NCBI GenBank assembly: GCA_033239525.1
Contig: BSYO01000004.1
Span: forward strand, 16,716,037 to 16,780,036
Length of the DNA: 64,000 nucleotides
From: Nepenthes gracilis
Taxonomy: Eukaryota > Streptophyta > Magnoliopsida > Caryophyllales > Nepenthaceae
Direction: 5' to 3'
Shown here: positions 33,573 through 44,740 of the stretch, piece by piece
Position numbering within the stretch: the stretch's first letter is position 1
How the letters are laid out: each line of letters starts with the position of its first letter
Made by a program: the position numbers and the translations under genes
Notes under the pieces: generated by a model
Seen by the model: the letters and a program-made list of their open reading frames with translations, nothing else
The model's database searches: none
Told to the model about the DNA's origin: nothing

Positions 33573-34276
33573 CCTCGGGGAAGTTCTTGGGTTTCATCGT
33601 CTCCCAGCGAGGGATTGAGGCAAACCCAGAAAAGATTAAGGCCCTGGCTGACATGGCTTCCCCGCGAAACGTAAAAGACGTCCAGCGATTGACTGGGCGG
33701 CTTGCTGCTTTGTCCCGCTTCCTTGCGAAGTCTGGAGACAAGTACCAGCCCTTCTTTAAAGCTCTGAGAGGGACAAAATCTAACGGATTCCAGTGGACGG
33801 CTGATTGCCAGACCGCCTTCGATGAGTTGAAGCAGTATCTGGCCAACCCACCGTTGTTAGCATCACCCAAAGACGGAGAGGAGCTGTACCTTTACTTGGC
33901 AGTATCGGAAGTGTCCCTCAGCTCCGTCCTCGTGCGCCAGGAATCCGATATCTAGCAGCCGGTCTACTATATAAGCAAAACATTGACTGGCCCAGAAACT
34001 CGTTATCCGCGCGCTGAAAAAATGGCATTGGCACTTATCTTCACAGCGCGAAAGTTGAGGCCATACTTTCAGGCGCATCGCATAGTGGTCCTTACGGACC
34101 AGCCGCTGAAAGGCATACTCCAAAAACTCGATGTTTCGGGGCGGTTGGTAAAGTGGGCTATTGAGTTGGGCGAGTTCGACATCGAGTTCAGGCCTAGACC
34201 TGCTATAAAGGCACAGGCTCTGGCTGACTTCATCGTTGAGACCACGACCCCAATTCAAGAGGAACAGCCCGCATAA
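33573..34276 (+). pseudogene. First RNase H region of element G
   Basis: Continues from RT in another frame: GFIVSQRGIEANPEKIKAL (RT connection), QRLTGRLAALSRFLAKSG, FQWTADCQTAFDELK, then YYISKTLTGPETRYPRAEK and VVLTDQPLKGILQK. These phrases are normal for the RT-connected RNase H of gypsy elements. A stop at about 33954 (after RQESDI) splits it, and another ends the segment at 34274. Confidence 0.8.
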
Positions 34277-34502
34277 AATGAAGAACAGCCCGACGAGGTC
34301 CTAGAATGGACACTCCACGTGGACGGATCGTCCACGGACAGTGGCAGTGGGCCAGGGGTGATCCTAACGACCCCTGATGGATTCGAGATCAAGTATTCCC
34401 TGAAACTTGATTTCCCAGCGACCAACAACGTCGCTGAGTACGAAGCCTTGCTAGCTGGCTTGCGATTAGCAAAGGAGTGCTCTGCCAAGAGGTTGGCAGT
34501 TC

Positions 34503-37479
34503 TTTTTTTTTTTTTTTTGGTAAGTAAGTGTGTATTTTGGATTAACGGGAGAAAAAATTTACAAACCCTATGTTATAACTCCAAGTATTTTGACTTAGAG
34601 TTAGTACATACATCGCTAGGGCATTCCCCGAGCAGTAGGTACATCAGACAATAACTCAAAAAAAAACCTCTAAGAGGAAAATATTAACAGCATACAAAAA
34701 TAACCTTGTCATTACACATAAACATCTATCACCAATCAAAAGGCACCCCTAGTTTTCCATCATCAAGCAAAAAAGGGCAGTCGCATCTCACCCACCGATC
34801 CAACGCCGGCGAGAAAACACCAAAGAAATGGCAGCAAAAAAGTGGCACCCAGCAAGAAAAGGACCAAAATCCAAACCCGCCAACAAACCCGAACTCTGTT
34901 CATCGGGGATGAAACCAATCACGGTAGCTTACAAACATGCAAATCAGCGCCAGACCATGACCAACAAAGACAAGATGGAATAGCGAGATCCAGTGTGTCC
35001 AAACACATCTGCAGCGGGGGCAACTTACACACCCAGCCAGATGGCACCAGCATCAAAAGGTGGCGCCATCAAAGAGCCGTAATTTAAAGCCACCAGCAGA
35101 GAGGGCGGTGTCCAAACACAGCACATTCGTAATGCATTTACTGCATTAGCATCGAATCAGAGGCAATCGGATGCATCGGCAGCTTTTTCACGTCCGGCAT
35201 TAGGAGCACCGGAACAAAACAGCATTCATTCTACACACCAACATCTAAAGTGATGTGATGTAAGAACCCTATCCAATTCCACAGTGCAGAGCCACAGCAG
35301 CAACCGAACCAAAGTGAATCAGCACGCAGCAACCGCATACCAGAAAAGCATCATCAACAAACAACTGCAACACATCCCCACTGAACAACTTACCTGCTAA
35401 AACTGTGTGCAGTATAAACCAAGTTTTAAGGAAGCATACAGGCCATTTCAGAATTGATATCCTACACCAGCAATACCATCTCCATCCATCTACCAGCATC
35501 AAGCTTCGGACAGCATGCCATCATGAGAGAGCAAGTAGGACAGCAACTTCATTTACTTCCAGAAGCATTTGCATCCACCCAAAAGCACATTCAGCCTATC
35601 AACCGTGTTCAAGGCCCTCAGGAATCCAAACCTTCCGAGTCACACCAAACAGAACCGCGTCCTAGCATTCTAGCAAATAGAAAAAATCACAATTACACAT
35701 CCGCGAAGAAATTGTGCTTCACATTTCAAGAACACGAAAAACATGCAGATCAGCAACAAACTGTGCACATTTAGAGAAGCCACGACATCGGCGGCGTGGT
35801 CAAAACAGCATGATACACAGCCAACTGCAGCTCAATGATGTACCACAGCATCAAGCCAACAAGCGAAGCAAGATAAAACCCCCGACCAACAAAGAATATT
35901 TATCCGATCCAAATCTTCTGCTGCATCGGTCCTCGATCAATCATTCAAGAACAGCCCATCATTCAGCATAAGAACGCCAACATAGGAGATCCGAACATCA
36001 TCGGCTCCCATGCTCGACCCGGCATTCCTCGGCAGACAACATCGGTTCGAGAGAGTTCTCGTAGCACATCAACTTGAACACCGAGCAACAAACCCGAAGG
36101 CTCCGGAGCCACCATCAACACCCGGTTTTACATCAGCATATTCAAGAACGAAAGCCATGGATCAGTATACACAACTTATAACTTCAAGTGTCTTTGAGAC
36201 CCGAGACAAATCCCAATCGGCCGAGATAGCACATAGACAAAGAAGAATAACCCCACACCACTCCACAAAAGTCGATCGCCCCAGCAGCAGCCACTTAAAC
36301 CCCCATTTAGCAACAGCAACAATCAATCGACCGCAGCCACACTACTCAGAAATCTGATCACAATCAGATTCAGCAACCAGCATTCCAGGCTTCAACATAT
36401 CACACACGCACACCTCATCTAACTTTTTTTTTTTTTTTTTTTTTTGGGGGAGGGGGAGGGGAGGCAGAAAGAGGGAGGGGACTATACAACATCAGGAAAT
36501 AGCACCGACCAAGAACTAACACACAATACAAATTTTTATGAATGAACCAACAAACCACAACCGGGAACCAAGCTCCAACAGAGCCATCCAAACCAATCGT
36601 CAGATATCCCAGACTCCGTACAAGAGAAAGGCAAAAACCGCCCAAGGATAACAGGTTTGCCAGGAGGCAGCTTCAACAGCCACTCATGTCAAAAAAACCC
36701 CCCTTTTTTTATATTCCCCACCGCATCCGAGTCGTCCTGGAGACTCCCCTTTAATGCACCGGGATGGTCAATAGTTTGAGTCTCACAACATTGACCACCG
36801 AAGAGAAAATTTGGGAAATGTCTTGGGGGGATGATTTTTGGAAAATACGGTTATTACGCTCCCTCCATGTGAAGTAAACCGTGGCGGCCAGGGATAATCT
36901 TTTAGAGACAGCCATAAAGCTTTTCCCTTTCCAAATAGAAGCAGCCCAAGATATATTCTGATTCCAATCGGGATGGGGCCAATGAATACCAGAGTGTCTT
37001 CGAACAAGATCCCATAATGCTCTGGAGAAATGATAAGAAAAGAAAAGATGACCAAGGTCTTCATTTTCAGTATTGCAGAGAGTGCATTGAGGAGACAAGT
37101 TTGGGATATAATGGAGGCGGTCAAGAGTATTCAATCTATTCTTAACGGCGAGCCAGAGAGTAAAGGCGTGGGAAGGGATATGGGAAGGACCCCACACCAA
37201 CTGAGTCCAATAAACCTTAGGTTTTGGAGGATGGATGAGACGGTAAGCAGACTTAGTCGTGAAGATGCCCTTGACATTTCCAATCCACCTCAAAGAGTCT
37301 TTTTGATTGCTGTGGGGAGGACTTTCCGGCATATTCATTGCAAGGTGGGATACCTCAGTGTCAAAAGGGTTGGGCCAAGACCATTTGTTATTCCTGATTA
37401 TTGCATCAACCTTAACATCCCAATTCAAACCCGAAACAAGGCGGGTACGATCAGTACTCACCTCACTCAGGGGGCCAAG
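34503..37479 (-). mobile_element. LINE H: 5'-truncated L1-type LINE inside aRNH
   Basis: TGGCAGTTC (34494-34502, 37483-37491) is the core target duplication, 12 bp if one mismatch is allowed. On the minus strand it starts in the zf-RVT part of ORF2 (37479), leaves coding at about 36740, has an A-run with a C-rich patch (36446-36422), about 1.8 kb of 3' UTR, the 3' end CTCGGGGAATGCCCTAGCG (34632-34614), the hairpin and poly-A (T-run 34503-34518). Confidence 0.88.
36751..37479 (-). pseudogene. LINE ORF2 C-terminus (zf-RVT) of LINE H
   Basis: The minus strand gives an unbroken run of about 236 codons from 37461: WSWPNPFDTEVSHL, DSLRWIGNVKGIFTTKSAYR, VWGPSHIPSHAFTLWLAVK, CTLCNTENEDLGHLFFSYHF and VYFTWRERNNRIFQK. 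This is the domain after the reverse transcriptase in plant L1 elements. The last Cys of the CxxC...HxxxxxC pattern is Tyr here. It is better preserved than the copies in J and B, so H is probably younger. Confidence 0.88.
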
Positions 37480-37679
37480 GGGTGGCAGTTCACAGCGACT
37501 CCAAATTAATCGTCAACCAGGTCAATGGGGGCTTCGAGGCAAACAACCCTTCCTTGGCCAGGTACTTGGCAAAGGCAAAGGAGGCCATCCAGGGCTTCGA
37601 CAAGCTAACCCTGGTTCATGTTCCTCAAGCTAAAAATTGGAAGGTAGACCGGCTGGCTAGGGCCACTGCTGCTGAGAAC

Positions 37680-39003
37680 CCAGAACAGTATTCGAGGGAC
37701 ATGCGGGAGATCCTGAATGCTCTGAGCATAGAGAAACATGAGGCAATGCAGATTTCCGAGACGGAAAACTGGATGATGTCTTACCTTAGATACTTGGCCA
37801 ACGGATCACTCCCAGAGGACACCGAAACGGCCAAGCGAATTAAAAAGACAGCCGGTTGGTACACAGTAGTTGATGGGTGGCTGTATCATCGTGGATACTC
37901 AACTCCTTATCTCCGCTGTCTATCTCCCGAGGAGGCTAACTACACTCTGTGCGAAGTTCACCTCGGGATTTGCGGATCACACGTAGGCGGGAAAAACCTA
38001 GCCTTCAAGATCATGCGACAGGGCTACTATTGGCCCTCAATGAAAAAGGACGCGCTTGAGTTTGTAAAGAAGTGTGAGAGCTGCCAGCTTCATGGCAACC
38101 TTCATCACCAGCCGTCCGCCGACCTGAAGTCCCTTCAGGCTCCGTGGCCCTTCACGCAATGGGGGTTCGACATTCTCGGCCCATTTTCCATTGCCACGGG
38201 GCAAAGGAAGTTTATCATAGCAGGCATCGACTACTTCACTAAGTGGGTCGAAGCTGCCCCGCTTGCAAAGATCACAGAACACAATGCTCTGGAGTTCCTT
38301 CGCCAGAGCATTGTCTGCAGGTTTGGCGTCCCAAAGGTCGTGGTGACCGACAACGGGACCAAATTTTTGGAAAAACGCTTCACCAAGTATTGCACCAGCC
38401 TTGGAATCAAGCTGGTCCACACTTCGATGGCATACCCCTAGGCCAACGGGCAGGTGGAGGTCACAAACCGTACGATACTCCACGGGTTAAAGACTAAGTT
38501 GGAGGACGCTGGGGGCTCCTGGGCTGACGAGCTCCCATTCGTCCTCTGGTCTTATCGTACAACCCCAAAGAAACCAACGCGCGAGACATCCTTCAGCTAT
38601 GTTACGGGACTGAAGTGGTAATTCCTTTTGAAATCGGGTTCCTGAGTCTCAGGGTGGAGTCCTTCGACCCACAGACCAACTCCCAGAAAATCAGGGAGCA
38701 CTTGGACTTGCTAGAGGAAGCCCGCAACGCCGCCAGAATACGGACAGTAGCATACCAATACCGAGTTGCCTGGTACTACAATAAAAAGGTGAAAGCCCGG
38801 CAATTCGACGTTGGGGACTTGGTCCTACGAGGCATCGAGGCCACAGGCAAGCTGGCCGGCCGAAACAAGCTCTCTCCCAATTGGGAGGGACCTTTCCTTG
38901 TCTCCGCCGTCCTGCGCAACGGAGCATACAAGCTCTGGAACTAGGACGAAAAGTTGGTCCCACGAACGTGGAACGCAACCCACCTGAAGCGCTACTTCCA
39001 ATG
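37680..39003 (+). pseudogene. Integrase of element G
   Basis: The N-terminal zinc finger (HLGICGSHVGGK, later KKCESCQLHG) and the core with catalytic Asp in GFDILGPF, Asp in VVVTDNGTKF and Glu in NGQVEVTNR are visible. The C-terminal RQFDVGDLVLRGIEATG and LSPNWEGPFLV follow. Stops occur at 38442 (TAG within AYP-ANGQ), near 38620 and at 38942. Integrase would join the cDNA to host DNA. Confidence 0.87.
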
Positions 39004-39180
39004 AGAGGCCCAAGTACGTACTAGCCCGTCTATGTGCATTCATTCGCATGATTGTGTAAATTGAGTAAAATAAGTGGTTTACTTAGCATATAGGATCCTA
39101 GGTCTTTCATATATGAACTGTGTTTGCCTTGTAGGTTTTTACCCGACCTAGACTGCCCCTAAGTCGGGAGGGTCTTCACC

Positions 39181-39450
39181 CTCATGTTAAACCCTAGTCA
39201 TCTAGGTGGCCCAAAAAGTGGTCTGAAACCTTGGTCATCCAGGTGGCCCATAAGCGGTCTTAAACCCTAGTCATCTAGGTGGCCCATGAGCAGTCTGAAA
39301 TCCTGGTCATCTAGGTGGCCCATGAGCGGTCTGAAACCTTGGTCATCCAAGTAGCCCATGAGCGGTCTGGAACCTCGGCCATCCGAGCGGCCCAATAGCG
39401 GTCGTACTAAACCTTGGTCATCCAAGTGGCCCATAGCGGTCTGAAAACCT
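39181..39450 (+). repeat. 36-37-bp tandem array after integrase of element G
   Basis: GTCATC[TC]AGGTGGCCCAT recurs at 39197, 39234, 39270, 39306, 39342, 39378 and 39417, about seven units, each with a GCGGTCTGAAACC phrase. The region between integrase and the 3' LTR is non-coding on the plus strand. Confidence 0.85.
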
Positions 39451-39922
39451 TAGGGGGCAAGAATGGCACACGCAACGACCTCCTTTCGGGGAGCAGCAAC
39501 GTCAATCAACCACGGTCGAAGGGAGAAACACTTCTCCAACACTGGCAGCCCAAGTCGCCACTTGCACGGCGCCACCAGGCTGGTTCTTACAACCGCCTGC
39601 TCAGCTTAAGGATCTTACTCCTTAGGCAGCCAGCCAACCAAGTTGGCTACCCCACGCACTAACCTTCTCGACGAAAGGATAGCGTGGCTAAACAAAAACG
39701 AGAAGCTTTCCTTCTCTAACGCTGACTGCCCGAGTTTCCACTTGGACAGCACCGCAAGGTTGGTTAATGCAACCACCTGCCAAGCCTGGGGGCTCAGCTC
39801 CTTAGGTAACCAAGCAACGGTCGCCAGCCAACCAAGTTGGCTGCCCAATACAACGACTCATGCAAACAACAAACACAAAGCAATAAAAGGCAATGGACAT
39901 CGGACTGAAAAGAACATCCGTT
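39451..39922 (+). other. Non-coding spacer of element G
   Basis: No ORF with a domain. CAGCCAACCAAGTTGGCT phrases near 39630 and 39825 and the paired AACCACCTGCCAAGC/AACCGCCTGCTCAGC phrases suggest an old duplication of about 190 bp. Confidence 0.45.
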
Positions 39923-41862
39923 TTATTGCTCCCAAAGTATGTTACAATTTACATACGGTCCAAAAAAAAAACAAAAGAAATACAAAAGGCTACAGGGCTG
40001 GCAGACCACCCTGGCTGTCTCAGGGCTCTCCCTCCATATCTTCTTTACGTTGCGCTGCGCGGTTTCTTTGATTGATAAACTCCACTGGGAAGTAAGAGCG
40101 ATCAACTGCGCAACGCGACATCCAATGTTGAGCCCCTCCAACAACTGGGCGTGCAGTGCACCCCCGACCTCATGAGGGGTCATCCGAGAGGCCAACTCGT
40201 TCTTTGCGGCAGCGACTCGATCTGCGAGGCGTTTGTTGCTCGCTTTCAGTCGATCATTCTCTTCCTTCAAGGGAGCAACCTCCGCCTTCAGTTCAGCATT
40301 CTCTGCCTTCAGTTCAGCATTCTCTGTCTCCACGCCTGCCATAACGGCCTCAAGAGCAGCAGTCTGCTCACGGAGCTCCCCTCCTGAGGTGGCCAGCTTG
40401 GCCTCTAGCTAGGCTATCTCAGCCTCCCAGTCTACAATGATGCGTTCGTGCTGTTCCATTTCTCGGGAGACAGCTGAGGCCAATCTTCTTGGCTGCACAG
40501 GACCAAAGCAATGTGTGAGCTTATAAACATAAGAAAGAAATACAAGGGAGCCGTTGCAGAAGTCATACCTCATAAGTCTTCCTATAGGGCCTCACAGGCC
40601 TGGACTCCAGGCCTGGCCCGGCTGGCGGTGGAATCGGAGATGTCGAGCCAGGAGCACCCTCTCGCGCCGAACACGCCGCTGCCTCATCCAAAATGCGTTC
40701 CAAAAACTCATCATCATCAACGGCAGCGGCGGGCTCCTCTCTTGCAGCCTCTGGAGTAGCCGCACAATAAAGCCTTCCCCCAGCTGCCCTTGGGGCAGCA
40801 GCTGGTGAAACGGCTCTCGTCGACTGCTCCACGATATAAATGCGTGAACCCTCAGGCACGTCGCGAGCTGGCTCCGCGGCAGACTCTATCCAGGCTGCAC
40901 CTGGAACCACCGCAGGCTGGGCTAGGATAACTCCTCCGATCCCCGCTGGCCTGTCCTCGGCAGGATTTCTCCGCTCCAGAAGTGCCTTCGGGACCGCCGC
41001 AGATCCCGGCAGCCACAAGATCAATCTGCGACGAGGATGATGAGGGCGTAGTAGCTGCCCTCTCAGCAGCTTCCTCCGAGGACCTTGGGCGGATGATCAA
41101 CTTCTTTGAGACCTCAGGGCTCATCATTTGATCGGAGGGTGCGGCTTCTGAACTGAGGATGGCGGTCCCCATTTAGCCTTCTTGGTCTCCTCATGGGAAA
41201 CCAAAAAATCCCTCCTAAACTCATCGGGATTTAGCCGTATTGCCTTGGTCAGCCAGGCATAGGTGGAGATCTCCGTCGCAGACGATGTACCCAGATGTAC
41301 CTCCGAACCTTACCCCAGTTCCTCACAACGGGCCATTTCTCTCCCACCTTTACAAAGAAGAACCAGTTTTTCCAGTTCTTCTAGGAGTCATGGATGGCCT
41401 TATTTATTTTTATTCCCACACGGGGGCTGAGTGAAATCCACTCCGCCCCCTGGGTCACCTTAAAAATAACATTAAGGCCGAACATCCTAAACTTTTGGCC
41501 AAGCTTTCGGAAAAAATGCATAGAGTGCAAATGTACCTCACCACATTGGCATGAAGCTGGGCGATGGGTACTTGAAGAGCCGCCATGATCGACTCAAACT
41601 CCTCCGGCAGTGGCAGGCGGAGGCCACTCCTCAGGTGAGCCTCATAAACAGTAATGTAGCCCTCTGGTGGAGAAAAGGCTTTGTCGTCCGTGCCTGAAAC
41701 TCTCCAGGCCGTCTCTTTAGGGATGTTGAACTCGACGTACAAAGCCTTGATGTCGTTCTCTCTCAGATCGGATGAGAAATCTGCTACGGAAGCCATGGTC
41801 AGAACGAGCTTTATGGTTTCTTTTGAAGAAATACGTCTGAGAAGCGGGAATGAAGAAGACAA
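39923..41862 (-). pseudogene. Antisense additional ORF of element G (Transposase_28/'putative gypsy type transposon'-like, with coiled coil)
   Basis: Starting at ATG 41862, the minus strand gives PPEGYITVYEAHLRSGLRLP and ALQVPIAQLHANVVRYICTL, then in a shifted frame VTQGAEWISLSPRVG and KNWKNWFFFVKVGEKWP. This wording matches the plant family Pfam calls putative gypsy type transposon (PF04195), best known from antisense extra ORFs of Tat elements. An Ala/Pro-rich hinge (41024-40563) and a heptad-rich stretch (40342 onward: AELKAENAELKAEVAPLKEE) predict a coiled coil near the C-terminus. Stops and frameshifts break it. The function of the family is unknown. Confidence 0.75.
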
Positions 41863-42159
41863 AGATTTGGAAGCGTAACTGGTTTCAAAAAACGGAAGGG
41901 AAACTTAAGCGCCAAGCATGCAAAGAAAACTGTCAGTCCTGCCACGCGTCACCTCCTCATTTGACCCTCAAAAGGACGGGCTCTGACGCAGAAACCCCTC
42001 ATAAATGACACCGTCGAGATTGCCACGTGTCGCCCTCCACTTGGCCCTGCAAAAGGACGGATCTCTGGCGCATTAATGACCAGGATCTCCGCCCAACCAA
42101 AGGAAGACACGTGTCATTTTCTGCCTTGCAATCTGGCCAAAAGCTGATAGAAATCATTC
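41863..42159 (+). other. Region upstream of the antisense ORF
   Basis: Read on the minus strand this is the 5' flank of the antisense ORF and could hold its promoter. It contains a duplicated CCACGTGTCGCCCTCCACTT / CCACGCGTCACCTCCTCATT type unit (41941 and 42015) with CACGTGTC, which includes an ACGT core as in G-box sites. I see no clear TATA box. Confidence 0.4.
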
Positions 42160-42340
42160 CCAGAATTGGCCAAAGACGGTCAACTAGTCCGGTACTCTGG
42201 GATTGACCAAGACGGTCAACAATTCTGGTACTTCGGAATTGACCAAAGACGGTCAACAATTCTGGTACTCCGAAATTGACCAAGACGGTCAACAATTTTG
42301 GTACTCCGAAATTGACCAAAAACGGTCAACAATTCCGATC
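42160..42340 (+). promoter_or_regulatory. 36-37-bp array of inverted W-box-like motifs next to the 3' LTR of G
   Basis: GGTCAAC occurs at 42178, 42214, 42251, 42287 and 42324, spaced 36 or 37 bp. Each is preceded by TTGACCAA(A)GAC, so every unit has TTGACC facing GGTCAA a few bases apart. TTGACC is the WRKY W-box core. On the minus strand the array lies upstream of the antisense ORF, and in sense it is just before the polypurine tract. Confidence 0.6.
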
Positions 42341-42437
42341 AAGCCCTCCTTCACGCTTTTATAAATTTCCACAGGATTCTCAAAGCAAGGAAAGACATCC
42401 CATCATGAACATACTGGAGGCCAGAAATCTGACCACT

Positions 42438-42451
42438 AGCATGGGGGCTAG
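42438..42451 (+). other. Polypurine tract of element G
   Basis: AGCATGGGGGCTAG directly before TGATGGG of the 3' LTR. It is short and not purely purine, but at the required place. Confidence 0.6.
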
Positions 42452-43561
42452 TGATGGGTACACCAATAATGGGCTGGCCCAAAGAAAGGTCCGCGGAAGC
42501 CCAAGACGGTCAACGCCAACGTTGACGGTCTTGACGACCAACTTACTCACAAACGGTCAACTCAATGTTGACCAGTTTGATTGGGCCTTTAGGGGCTTCG
42601 CAACAGTGATGGGCCTATTCCATTCTGGCCCACAGCCCATCAGTCGATCGCCAGCCACTCTCCCTTTGTTCTCCACGAAGGCGGCCAACACGCTGACGGT
42701 CAACTCAGATGTTGACCGTCTGTGCCCTGCACATTGGGCCCAAAAGGGCTCTTCTACAGTAATGGGCCTGACCCGTTTAGGCCCACCAGTCATAAAAAGG
42801 CCAACCACGATCCTCCAAGGATATTCCATGATCTCAAAAGGAATATCAGCAAGATTGGCGCCCTTCAAAGAAGGAAAGTGCCAGATCTTCCCAACTCCTT
42901 GCCAGCCAAGGAACTCCAACGGTAACATACTAGGGAGGAAAGAAACCAACTTGGAAAGTGGTTGGCCGCCTCAGAAGGAAACAATCCTCCACTATTGGGG
43001 CAACAAGCATCAGCCTCCAAAAGGAAGGCCAGCAGCAGATCACAGGGATGATGACTCCTTCCAAAGGAGGTGGATCGCCATCTTTACCATAAAAAAGGCT
43101 ATGGATTCACCATCCAGGGCAGGCTCTCATTCAGGCTTTAATTGATGCTTTCATTGACGCCTGCATTAACTCACAAACCCTAAGTGCTCTGAGAAGCAAG
43201 CTCTCTCTGGGCAGCCCAGCTCTCAAACACAATCGAACTCCAAGGCAACGAACGAGTCTTTACGTCCCTTCTCTGCCTTCCCACTATCCAGATACGAGAA
43301 AGGCCTGGTGTCTCTCTAATATCTGGAACAAAACACTCTCTACCCCTCTCCCATTGCTCTCACGCATTTTCAGTTCCTTCCTTTAAAAACTGTTTTACTG
43401 ACTTGAGCGTCGGAGTGTTTTCTGTGGGATTACATCCGGCCATTAACGCTGACCTCCTGTTTGTTTTAGTGGTGTGCAAGGTTCGTACTCAGTGAACGGA
43501 GCTGGTTCAATCCATCTAAGAGAATCCGAATCTGGTCGAAGTCGGATCCAGGTACGCATCA
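42452..43561 (+). repeat. 3' LTR of element G
   Basis: Matches 29394-30500 along its whole length with scattered substitutions and a three-base insertion at about 42760. The inverted repeat near its start has one mismatch here, whereas the 5' copy is perfect. Confidence 0.92.
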
Positions 43562-44740
43562 GTTCTAAGCTTTATATTAATTTGTGCATGTAATTAAAGG
43601 CGTATGAAGACTTAAACTCATAAGAAAATGATTATCTGTATCCGTACTAAAGAATTATGAAAGTTATGCAAAGTATTTGAAGGAAACTTCACAATTTTTT
43701 ATGTTTGATTATTCGTTCTCTAGAGAGTGAAAACTTTGTATATGTTTATAGTGGAACCTTCTTAAGAATAAGTAATTATGAATCTGGACTAAGGATTTAT
43801 ATTTCAAATGGTAGTATTTTCTTGTATGCCTTAGAATATTACAGTAGTAGATCGAGGAATGCTCCATGGCCTCGGGAGATGCTATGGGGGCATATTTGTT
43901 ATTTGGCTCTATATATCGGGTGAAAGATATATCGTCTGCCACAGGATGTTAAAGTTTGAGGTATTGTGGGTAGCACCTTAGAATGTGTTGATGCATACAC
44001 ATTCCATTTCTCGTTTGGCTATTCTATTAGTTAGTAAGGCCTACTGACCCTGGTCTGTAAAGATAAAGAAGTTTATACATGTTTTAGAACCTAAATGAAG
44101 GATAAGTAAAATGGGAAAGATAAATATGTTCTAGAAAGTGCATTTATTCATGCTTCATGTTTATATATTTATATTATACTCTTATATCCTTCTTTTGTTT
44201 TATTTTGAGTATATTGCTTTTATCCTTGATTATATTGTAGCTTACTGAGCATCTGGCTCACCATTATTATTTCTTTCCTTCAAATGAGTACGAGCTTATA
44301 CCTAATAGGGTAGAGTGAGGATTAGAAGTCAACTAGGCTGCAAATTTGGAGGATTATTTTGTGGACTTAGTTTTGTGGTTTTGTACCTTATGGAGTGCTT
44401 TTGTATATCAGTTTTTTGGATATGTGTTAGTGTATGTGTATGTTAATGATGTACAGGCAGTTTAGTTTTTGCTATATTTTGATGGATGTATATGGTTCTG
44501 TAAGTTTTTATAATTTGTTTGGCTACCTAGTGGCATCTTATCTAAGCCGATGTTGTAATCGGAGTTATGGCGTTGGTGCCACAAATTGTTTTGTGGCTTT
44601 TTGGATCATGTGTTGTCATTTGTGGATATATATATTTGTTATACAGGGATATTGTGTAGGTTTGTATTAGTCTGATGACTATTTTACAGCCAGAACTCTA
44701 CCCGTTTTTTATTAGGAAAAATGTGGTACGTGGCATTAGT

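Larger units (their letters stand above)
34301..37680 (+). pseudogene. Second RNase H (aRNH) of element G, split by LINE H
   Basis: Left part 34301-34502: WTLHVDGSSTDSGSGPGVIL and NVAEYEALLAGLRLAKE give the first Asp and the Glu of an RNase H fold. Right part from 37480: VHSDSKLIVNQVNGGF gives the next Asp, and NWKVDRLAR the last. A second, plant-type RNase H after the RT-linked one is a mark of the Tat group. Removing LINE H and one target copy rejoins the reading frame between RLAV and HSDS. Confidence 0.85.
29394..43561 (+). mobile_element. Element G: complete Tat-like Ty3/gypsy element, TSD GTTCT
   Basis: GTTCT at 29389-29393 and 43562-43566 flanks two LTRs of about 1.11 kb (29394-30500, 42452-43561) that differ at a few percent of positions, so this is among the younger LTR insertions here. 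Order: LTR, PBS, gag, protease, RT, RNase H, second RNase H, integrase, a 36-bp array, an antisense extra ORF, a GGTCAAC array, PPT, LTR. The second RNase H and the extra ORF mark the Tat group. LINE H interrupts the second RNase H. Multiple stops and frameshifts make it non-autonomous now. Confidence 0.92.
21840..44740 (+). repeat. 5' LTR of element D in four pieces
   Basis: Spliced from 21840-22096, 25545-25652, 28929-29393 and 43562-about 44740, it is about 2 kb. It has GTGCTCAAGCGC (21976-21987) directly before a TATA-like GATATATATG (21996-22005). Donor-like GAGGCAAGTG is at 25607-25616 and an acceptor-like block GCTCACC with a pyrimidine run and CAA-ATGAG at 44256-44288, where the final G of CAG is mutated. 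The 3' edge is uncertain (44690-44750) and I see no primer-binding site after it. Confidence 0.65.

Noticed and set aside
40563..41040. GC-rich Ala/Pro open frames as a host gene
   Set aside because: They fall in the hinge of the antisense ORF of element G, between its PF04195-like part and its coiled coil, and within the element's own LTR pair.
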